DNA from: Solirubrobacteraceae bacterium
Lineage (GTDB): Bacteria; Actinomycetota; Thermoleophilia; Solirubrobacterales; Solirubrobacteraceae
Length of the DNA stretch: 11,138 bases
Direction: 5' to 3'
Assembly (NCBI GenBank): GCA_025928415.1
Contig: JAICJK010000039.1
Location: forward strand, 1-11,138
Shown in pieces: positions 6,448-11,138 of the stretch (position 1 is the first letter of the stretch; every line of letters starts with the position of its first letter). Under the pieces are notes generated by a model that saw nothing but the letters and a program-made list of their open reading frames with translations, did no database searches and was not told where the DNA came from. Made by a program: the position numbers and the translations under genes.

Positions 6448-7224
6448 CTAGCGCTCCGCCCCGCCGGGGTCGGCCCCGGGGCTCGCCGCGCCCGCCTCGC
6501 CCGGCAGCCGGACCAGCGCCGCCCACGCGAGGTCGTGCCCGGCGCCGCCCTCCTGGGCCAGCAGCAGGCGCCCGGTGCTGAGCAGGTGGGCGCGCATCGC
6601 CGCGGCCGCCGCGGCCCCGTCGCGCGCGCGCAGCGCCGCCATGATCGCGTCGTGCTCGGCGAGGATCGCGCCGAGGTCGCGCGACCGGCCGACGGTCGAG
6701 GCGCCGCGGAAGCGCACGGCGTCCCTGAGCTGGGCGACGATCTCGGCCAGCCGGCGGTTGCCCGCCGCCAGCAGCAGCGCGGCGTGGAAGGCCCGGTCGT
6801 GGGCCATGAACGCCGCCTCGTCCCCGGCGCCCGCCGCGGCGCGCATCGCGGCGAGCTCGCGGCCGAGCGCGTCGAGCGCGGGCGCGTCGAGCAGCTCGCA
6901 GGCCCGCTCGGTCGCCGGCACCTCGAGCAGCAGCCGCAGCCCGAAGACCTCCTCGAGGTCGTGCAGCGAGGTCTCCAGCACGCGCACGCCGCGGTTGCGC
7001 TCGAAGCGGACCATCCCCTGGCGCTCGAGGACCAGCAGCGCCTCGCGTACGGGGGTCCGCGACACGCCGAACTGACCCGCCAGCAACGCCACGGAGTAGC
7101 GCTCCCCGGCGACGAGGCGGCCGTCGACGATCGCGTCGCGCACGGCCTCGGTGACGCGCGCGGCCAGCGTGGCGGGCGCCGTGTCGTCCAGCGGCGCGAG
7201 GGCGTCGTGCGGGGCGGCGGGCAC
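6448..7224 (-). CDS. GntR/FadR-type transcriptional regulator with FCD domain
   Basis: The protein has 258 residues. The winged helix spans about 18-84, with the hallmark FGVSRTPVREALLVLERQGM (52-71). The FCD ligand domain spans about 88-220. Its four usual metal-binding positions are present: D143 and H147 (HDRAFH), H191 (EHD) and H213 (RAHL). FCD regulators generally sense small organic acids with this metal. The gene diverges from the D-2-hydroxyglutarate dehydrogenase-like gene across 39 bases, so it probably controls that gene and itself. The effector may be D-2-hydroxyglutarate or a hydroxyacid, which is inference. The GTG start is supported by a TAGGGT box exactly 6 bases upstream, which would place the transcript start on the G of GTG (leaderless). 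trpS follows after 12 bases. Confidence 0.9.
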   Translation of the reverse strand: MPAAPHDALAPLDDTAPATLAARVTEAVRDAIVDGRLVAGERYSVALLAGQFGVSRTPVREALLVLERQGMVRFERNRGVRVLETSLHDLEEVFGLRLLLEVPATERACELLDAPALDALGRELAAMRAAAGAGDEAAFMAHDRAFHAALLLAAGNRRLAEIVAQLRDAVRFRGASTVGRSRDLGAILAEHDAIMAALRARDGAAAAAAMRAHLLSTGRLLLAQEGGAGHDLAWAALVRLPGEAGAASPGADPGGAER

Positions 7225-7230
7225 GCCGCC

Positions 7231-7236
7231 ACCCTA
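7231..7236 (-). promoter_or_regulatory. -10 box (TAGGGT) of a leaderless gntR transcript
   Basis: On the minus strand TAGGGT fits TANNNT, and the six bases GGCGGC separate it from the GTG at 7224. The first base of the start codon is therefore at the expected transcript start. The palindrome copy at 7250-7261 would lie at about -26 to -37 of this promoter, where a bound repressor could block it. No consensus -35 is seen. Confidence 0.45.
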
Positions 7237-7249
7237 CCCCGCCGCCCGG

Positions 7250-7261
7250 GTAGCATGCGAC
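7250..7261 (+). promoter_or_regulatory. GTAGCATGC-type site: candidate GntR operator and -10 box
   Basis: GTAGCATGCGAC differs at one base from the perfect palindrome GTAGCATGCTAC found at 8738-8749. It contains TAGCAT (7251-7256), a good TANNNT -10 box, and ends 2 bases before the in-frame GTG at 7264. It lies in the short divergent gap between gntR and the dehydrogenase gene. FadR-type GntR proteins bind palindromes of this size with GT and AC ends, so this is a likely operator. The match could instead reflect only a shared promoter element. Confidence 0.5.
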
Positions 7262-7263
7262 AT

Positions 7264-8655
7264 GTGACGGACGTGGACCACGCCGAGCTCGCCCGCGCGC
7301 TCGCCGCCGTGGTCGGCCCCGGCCACGTCCTCGCCGACGACGAGCTGCGCGCGCCGTTTCAGACCGACTGGACCGGGCGCTTCGCGGGCCGCGCGGCGCT
7401 GGTCGTGCGCCCCGCCGACGGCGGCGAGGTCGCCCGCGTGCTGGCCGCCTGCCACGAGCGCCGGATCCCCGTCGTCCCCCAGGGCGGCAACACGGGGCTG
7501 GTGGGCGCCTCCGTCCCGCGCGGCGGGGAGGTCGTCCTCAGCCTGGCCCGCCTCGGCGCGCTGGGCCCCGTCGACCGCGCGAGCGGCCAGGTCGAGGCCG
7601 GGGCCGGGGTGACGCTCGCCGCGCTGCAGTCCCACGCCCGCGACGCCGGCCTCGACGCCGGCGTGGACTTCGCCTCCCGCGACTCCGCGACGCTCGGGGG
7701 CCTCGTGGCCACCGACGCGGGCGGGACGCGCGCCGTGCGCCACGGGACCGTGCGCGCCCGGATCGCCGGGCTGGAGGCCATCCTGGCCGACGGGACCGTG
7801 ATCGACCGGCGCTCGGGATTGCTCAAGGACAACGCCGGCTACGCGCTGGACGCGCTGATCGCCGGCAGCGAGGGCACGCTGGCCGTGGTGACCCGCGTGC
7901 GCTGGCGCCTGGTGGCGCGGCTGCCCGCGCGCGTGGCGGCGCTCGTCCCGCTGGGCGGCCTGGGCGAGGCCGCGGCGCTGCTCGCGGTGCTGCGCCCGGC
8001 GCTGCCGTCCCTCGAGGCGATCGAGTTCCTGCTCGACGACGGGCTGCAGCTCGTGATGGACCACCTGCACCTGCCCGCGCCGGTGCCCGAGCGCCGCCCG
8101 GCCTACGTGCTCGTCGAGTGCGCGGCGCGCGCGGACCCGACCGAGGAGCTCGCCGAGGCGCTCGGCGCGGCGGGCGTGCAGGACGCGGTCGTGGCCACCG
8201 ACACCGCCGAGCGCGAGCGGCTGTGGCGCTTTCGCGAGGCCCACACCGAGGCGATCTCGGCCGCCGGCGTGCCCCACAAGCTCGACGTCGGCGTGCCGCT
8301 GGAGCGCCTGGCCGACTTCGCCGCGCGCGTCCCCGCCGCCGTGGCCGAGGCGGCGCCGGGCGCGCGGACGATCCTCTTCGGCCACCTGGGCGACGGCAAC
8401 GTCCACGTCAACGTGCTCGGCGCGCCGCCCGGCGACCCGGCGCTCGACGAGGCGGTGCTGCGGCTCGTGGCCGCCTGCGGCGGGACGATCAGCGCCGAGC
8501 ATGGCGTCGGCGTGGCCAAGGCCGCCTGGCTGCACCTGATCCGGCCCCCCGGCGAGCTGGCCGCGATGGCGGCGATCAAGGCCGCGCTGGACCCGCGCGG
8601 GATCCTCAACCCCGGCGCGGTGCTCGCGCCCGGCAGCGCTGCGCCGCCGCGCTGA
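7264..8655 (+). CDS. FAD-linked D-2-hydroxyglutarate dehydrogenase-like oxidase
   Basis: The 463-residue protein is a vanillyl-alcohol-oxidase-fold flavoprotein. The FAD domain holds PQGGNTGLVGASVP (72-85), TLGGLVATDAGG (143-154) and LLKDNAGYALDALIAGSEGT (186-205). The C-terminal FAD-oxidase domain holds GHLGDGNVHVNV (373-384) and ISAEHGVG (409-416). From memory of human D2HGDH, the substrate trio R386/T390/K401 has the same spacing here as R324/T328/K339; the zinc ligands correspond to H374, H381 and E412, with H413 as catalytic His. It should oxidise D-2-hydroxyglutarate to 2-oxoglutarate and pass electrons to a carrier not encoded here. D-lactate or glycolate oxidase is possible but fits less well. 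The start may be GTG 7264 or ATG 7255; I prefer GTG because the TAGCAT box overlaps the ATG. It is divergent from gntR and followed by the HOT gene. Confidence 0.85.
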   Translation: MTDVDHAELARALAAVVGPGHVLADDELRAPFQTDWTGRFAGRAALVVRPADGGEVARVLAACHERRIPVVPQGGNTGLVGASVPRGGEVVLSLARLGALGPVDRASGQVEAGAGVTLAALQSHARDAGLDAGVDFASRDSATLGGLVATDAGGTRAVRHGTVRARIAGLEAILADGTVIDRRSGLLKDNAGYALDALIAGSEGTLAVVTRVRWRLVARLPARVAALVPLGGLGEAAALLAVLRPALPSLEAIEFLLDDGLQLVMDHLHLPAPVPERRPAYVLVECAARADPTEELAEALGAAGVQDAVVATDTAERERLWRFREAHTEAISAAGVPHKLDVGVPLERLADFAARVPAAVAEAAPGARTILFGHLGDGNVHVNVLGAPPGDPALDEAVLRLVAACGGTISAEHGVGVAKAAWLHLIRPPGELAAMAAIKAALDPRGILNPGAVLAPGSAAPPR

Positions 8656-8689
8656 GCGGGATCGTGCGACCCGCGCCGAGCGGGGCCCG

Positions 8690-8705
8690 GGCCGGCGCAC
8701 CGGCC
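8690..8705 (+). other. short GC-only hairpin between the dehydrogenase and HOT genes
   Basis: GGCCGG and CCGGCC pair perfectly around the loop CGCA, 34 bases after the dehydrogenase stop. No U-run follows, so it is not a typical intrinsic terminator. It could attenuate read-through or protect a 3' end, but such short GC hairpins also arise by chance in DNA this rich in G and C. Confidence 0.25.
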
Positions 8706-8737
8706 GTCCCCGCCCGCGGGAGCCGACAACGTGGCCT

Positions 8738-8749
8738 GTAGCATGCTAC
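8738..8749 (+). promoter_or_regulatory. perfect 12-base palindrome GTAGCATGCTAC: candidate GntR operator and -10 box
   Basis: The palindrome contains TAGCAT (8739-8744), a TANNNT -10-like box, and ends 2 bases before the in-frame GTG at 8752. The one-mismatch copy at 7250-7261 stands at exactly the same distance from its own GTG. It probably marks a separate, regulated and leaderless promoter for the HOT gene, and suggests that the GntR protein controls both enzyme genes. Binding is inferred and not shown. Confidence 0.55.
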
Positions 8750-8751
8750 GG

Positions 8752-10047
8752 GTGAGCGAGACCCCGGCGCGCCCTGCCCACGAGACCGTGTTCACGGTCG
8801 AGGCGACACCGCTGAAGTTCGGGCCCGGGGCGTCCGCCGAGGCGGGCTGGGAGCTCGCGCGGCTGGGCGCGCGGCGCGCGATGGTGTGCTCGGACCCGGA
8901 GGTCCGGCGGCTGGGCGTCACCGAGCGGATCACCGCCCAGCTCGACGCCGAGGGCATCGCCTTCGAGGTCTACGACGACATCCGCGTGGAGCCCAGCGAC
9001 GAGTCGTTCGCCACCGCGGCGGCGTTCGCCCGCGAGGGCGCCTTCGACGCCTTCGTCTCGATCGGCGGCGGCTCGACGATCGACACCGCCAAGGTCGCCA
9101 ACCTGATCTCGACGCACGGCGGCGAGGTCGTCGACTACGTCAACGCGCCCGTCGGCGGCGGCCGCAAGCCCGCCGGCCCGCTCAAGCCGCACCTGGCGAT
9201 CCCGACGACCTCGGGCTCGGGGTCGGAGGCGACGACGGTCGCCGTGCTCGACGTCCGATCGCAGGGGGTCAAGAGCGGGATCTCGCACCGCTTCCTGCGC
9301 GCCTCGCAGGCGATCGTCGACCCGGAGCTGACCCGCACGCTGGCCGCCGAGGTCACCTCGTCGGCGGGACTCGACGTGATCTGCCACGCGGCCGAGTCGT
9401 TCCTGGCGCGGCCGTTTCAGACCCGCGAGCGCCCCGCCTCCCCCGGCGACCGCCCGCCCTACCAGGGCTCCAACCCGGTCGCCGACCTGTGGTCCTCGCG
9501 GGCGCTGGAGGACGGCGGGCGCTTCCTGCGCCGGGCGGTGGCCGACCGCGACGACGTCGAGGCGCGCGGGCGGATGATGCTGTGCGCGAGCCTGGCCGGG
9601 ATCGGCTTCGGCTCGGCCGGCGTCCACATCCCCCACGCCTGCGCCTATCCGATCGCCACCGGGACCCACGCCTACCAGCCCGCCGGCTACCCGGACGACC
9701 ACCCGTTCGTCCCCCACGGGCACTCGGTGATCGTGACGTCCCCGGCCGCCTTCCGGTTCACCTACGAGGCGGCGCCCGAGCGCCACATCCACGTCGCCGA
9801 GCTGCTGGCCGGCCGCCCGATCGGAGCCGGCGAGCGGGGCCCGGAGACGCTGCCGCGCGTGCTGTCGGAGCTGATGCGCGACGTCGGCGCGCCGAGCGGC
9901 CTGCGCGAGCTCGGCTACGAGGAGGACGACATCCCGGCGCTCGTGCAGGGCGCGCTGAAGCAGCAGCGCCTGCTCGTCCTCGCGCCGCGCGAGCCGAGCG
10001 CCACCGACCTCGAGCGCATCATGCGCGAGTCGCTGGAGAACTGGTAG
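8752..10047 (+). CDS. hydroxyacid-oxoacid transhydrogenase (iron-type alcohol dehydrogenase, ADHFE1/HOT-like)
   Basis: The 431-residue protein belongs to the iron-containing alcohol dehydrogenases. The nucleotide-binding half has SIGGGSTIDTAK (103-114) and IPTTSGSGSEAT (150-161). The metal ligands known from FucO map to D208, H212, H295 and H322. Several stretches follow human ADHFE1 rather than other members: VYDDIRVEP (73-81), EGAFDAFV (95-102), YQGSNPVADLW (237-247), GIGFGSAGVHIPHACAYPI (283-301) and DDHPFVPHGHSV (315-326), including an extra segment between the last two His ligands. HOT transfers reducing equivalents from 4-hydroxybutyrate to 2-oxoglutarate, giving succinate semialdehyde and D-2-hydroxyglutarate, using tightly held nicotinamide cofactor. 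The neighbouring D-2-hydroxyglutarate dehydrogenase supports this assignment. In-frame starts GTG 8731 and ATG 8743 also exist; GTG 8752 is preferred because the palindrome and -10-like box lie immediately before it. Confidence 0.87.
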   Translation: MSETPARPAHETVFTVEATPLKFGPGASAEAGWELARLGARRAMVCSDPEVRRLGVTERITAQLDAEGIAFEVYDDIRVEPSDESFATAAAFAREGAFDAFVSIGGGSTIDTAKVANLISTHGGEVVDYVNAPVGGGRKPAGPLKPHLAIPTTSGSGSEATTVAVLDVRSQGVKSGISHRFLRASQAIVDPELTRTLAAEVTSSAGLDVICHAAESFLARPFQTRERPASPGDRPPYQGSNPVADLWSSRALEDGGRFLRRAVADRDDVEARGRMMLCASLAGIGFGSAGVHIPHACAYPIATGTHAYQPAGYPDDHPFVPHGHSVIVTSPAAFRFTYEAAPERHIHVAELLAGRPIGAGERGPETLPRVLSELMRDVGAPSGLRELGYEEDDIPALVQGALKQQRLLVLAPREPSATDLERIMRESLENW

Positions 10048-10073
10048 CCGGCCGGGCCCGAGCCGCCTGGCAG

Positions 10074-11138
10074 GTGCGGTTCGGGGGCCTGCCGCGAGCG
10101 TTCTGGCCGGTCTGGGGCGGCGCGCTCGTCAATCGCGCGGGCGGGTTCGTCGAGCCGTTCCTCGTCCTCTACTTCGCGCACCGCGGGGTCGGCACGACGA
10201 CGATCGGGCTGCTGGCCGCGCTGACCGGGGTCGGCTCGCTGATCTCCCAGCCCGTCGGCGGCATCCTGGCCGACCGCATCGGGCGCCGGGAGACGATCGC
10301 GCTGGGGATGGCCGGCGCAGCGGCTTCCTTCGTCCTGCTCGGCCTCGCCCGGCCGCTCTGGCTGCTGGCCGTGGCCGCCGTCCTCGCCGGGGGCTTCGTC
10401 GACCTCTACCGGCCCGCGTCCAGCGCGCTGGTCGCCGACATCGTCCACCCGGCGGACCGCCCGCGCGCCTACGCCCTGCAGTTCTGGGTCGTCAACGCCG
10501 GCTTCGCGCTGGCTGCGGGGCTGGCCGGCGTGCTGGCCGAGGCGGGCTACGGGCTGCTGTTCGCCTTCGACGGGCTGACCTGCCTGGCCAGCGCCGCGAT
10601 CGTCTGGCGCGACACGGCCGGCGTGCCGCGGCCGCCGCGGGCCGCGGGCGACCGCGGCGGCCTGGGGCCCGCCTTCGGCGACCGGGTGCTGCTCGCCTTC
10701 GTCGGCCTCACCGCCGCCGGCGCCTGCGTGTACTTCCAGGCCTACTCGACGCTCGCGCTGGCGATGCGCGCCGACGGGCTCGCGCCGTCGACCTACGGCG
10801 CGACCGTGGCGCTCAACGGCACGATGATCGTCCTCGTGCAGCCGATCGTCGCGCCGTGGCTGCTGCGCCGCCGGCGCGTCGCGGTGCTCGCGTCGGGCCA
10901 GGCGCTCATCGGCCTCGGCTTCGGGCTGGAGGGGCTGGTCGCGTCGTACGCCGGCTACGCGCTGCCCGTGCTGGTGTGGACCGCGGGCGAGATCGGCTTC
11001 CAGGCGCTCGCCGGCGCCGTCGTCGCCGACCTCGCGCCGCGCGCGCTGCGCGGCCGCTACCAGGGCGTCTACGGCCTGAGCTTCGGGGCGGCCGGCGCCG
11101 TCGCGCCGGTCGCGGGCGCGGCGGTGCTCGCCGGGCCC
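10074..11138 (+). CDS. MFS transporter, 3' end outside the window (partial)
   Basis: The frame stays open for 355 codons to the window edge. Many hydrophobic helices alternate with short loops, and the loop after helix 2 holds a perfect MFS motif A, GGILADRIGRR (62-72). The RPASSALVADIV stretch (113-124) and overall pattern recall the DHA1 drug:H+ antiporter branch (MdtH/MdtG type), so export of a small molecule is at least as likely as substrate uptake. The candidate GTG start lies 26 bases after the HOT stop; in-frame GTA, CAG and GCC codons before it are not starts. The short gap suggests co-transcription with HOT. Its substrate cannot be told; the setting invites a hydroxyacid, but this is not supported by residues. 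Confidence 0.85.
   Translation, partial: MRFGGLPRAFWPVWGGALVNRAGGFVEPFLVLYFAHRGVGTTTIGLLAALTGVGSLISQPVGGILADRIGRRETIALGMAGAAASFVLLGLARPLWLLAVAAVLAGGFVDLYRPASSALVADIVHPADRPRAYALQFWVVNAGFALAAGLAGVLAEAGYGLLFAFDGLTCLASAAIVWRDTAGVPRPPRAAGDRGGLGPAFGDRVLLAFVGLTAAGACVYFQAYSTLALAMRADGLAPSTYGATVALNGTMIVLVQPIVAPWLLRRRRVAVLASGQALIGLGFGLEGLVASYAGYALPVLVWTAGEIGFQALAGAVVADLAPRALRGRYQGVYGLSFGAAGAVAPVAGAAVLAGP

Noticed and set aside
6446..6453. 8-base palindrome CGCTAGCG between gntR and trpS.
   Set aside because: It is too short to call an operator. It arises where the gntR TAG stop meets GC-rich flanks, and no second copy was seen.
5405..6526. Long upstream extension of the cupin reading frame on the same strand.
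   Set aside because: It covers trpS in the wrong frame and reads as Arg/Gly-rich noise until the Met at 5404, where the cupin begins.
4303..7263. A plus-strand open frame of almost a thousand codons running into the dehydrogenase gene.
   Set aside because: It lies antisense to scpA, the cupin gene, trpS and gntR, all of which have clear protein families. Its Arg/Gln/Ala/Gly-rich translation has no domain. Long open antisense frames are expected when GC content is this high. Only the part from 7264 is a gene.
7234..8700. 488-codon minus-strand frame opposite the dehydrogenase.
   Set aside because: It is a shadow of the dehydrogenase gene, with a translation rich in Arg, Gly and His and no recognisable domain.
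8690..8705. Hairpin read as an intrinsic terminator after the dehydrogenase gene.
   Set aside because: The stem is perfect but only 6 bases and has no U-run, so it is kept only as a weak structural feature.
8746..9792. 348-codon minus-strand frame opposite the HOT gene.
   Set aside because: It is antisense to a strongly conserved enzyme, with no domain or plausible start signal.
10074..11138. MFS protein as the dedicated importer of 4-hydroxybutyrate.
   Set aside because: The visible motifs are general MFS motifs, and the sequence recalls drug-export relatives. Only the gene position suggests a link to the enzymes.
1..11138. Mobile element, phage, CRISPR or defence system.
   Set aside because: No transposase, integrase, nuclease or defence domain, direct-repeat array or composition break was seen. 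Composition and codon use look uniform across the window.

Overview
The window is very GC-rich DNA with tightly packed genes, frequent GTG starts, G/C-ending codons and Ala/Arg/Gly-rich proteins. This looks like a high-GC actinobacterium. The style and the order trpS, cupin, scpA, scpB suggest class Thermoleophilia (Solirubrobacterales type), but that placement is inference. No rRNA, tRNA, CRISPR, insertion sequence or phage gene was seen, and no gene-free stretch exceeds about 100 bases.

Left part (1-2387): a truncated exported protein and a secreted M28-like peptidase homologue with a PA-like insert lie on the minus strand, joined by a TGATG stop/start overlap. A TetR-family regulator diverges from them. 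The 48-base gap between them holds an imperfect palindrome overlapping candidate -10 boxes for both directions.

Middle part (2344-7224, all minus strand): transcription runs from a GntR/FCD regulator through trpS (tryptophanyl-tRNA synthetase), a small cupin, scpA and scpB (the Smc partners for chromosome segregation) to a secreted esterase. The esterase 3' end overlaps the tetR 3' end by 44 bases. Gaps are 7 to 38 bases or overlaps, so much of this may be co-transcribed, although scpA also has a possible promoter of its own.

Right part (7264-11138, plus strand): an FAD-linked oxidase that closely fits D-2-hydroxyglutarate dehydrogenase, an iron-type alcohol dehydrogenase that closely fits hydroxyacid-oxoacid transhydrogenase (HOT/ADHFE1), and an MFS transporter cut off by the window end. 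The two enzymes form a plausible closed cycle. HOT oxidises 4-hydroxybutyrate (or a similar hydroxyacid) by passing reducing equivalents to 2-oxoglutarate, making D-2-hydroxyglutarate, and the FAD enzyme turns that product back into 2-oxoglutarate. The divergent GntR/FCD protein is the obvious candidate regulator. A 12-base palindrome, GTAGCATGCTAC, lies just before the HOT gene and recurs with one mismatch before the dehydrogenase gene. In both places it ends exactly 2 bases before an in-frame GTG and contains a TAGCAT -10-like box. This two-enzyme, one-regulator module is the most interesting content of the window.

Several genes (gntR, the dehydrogenase, HOT, scpA, the peptidase) have a TANNNT box 6 to 8 bases before the start codon, as expected for leaderless or nearly leaderless mRNAs. 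By contrast tetR and the esterase show Shine-Dalgarno-like sequences.
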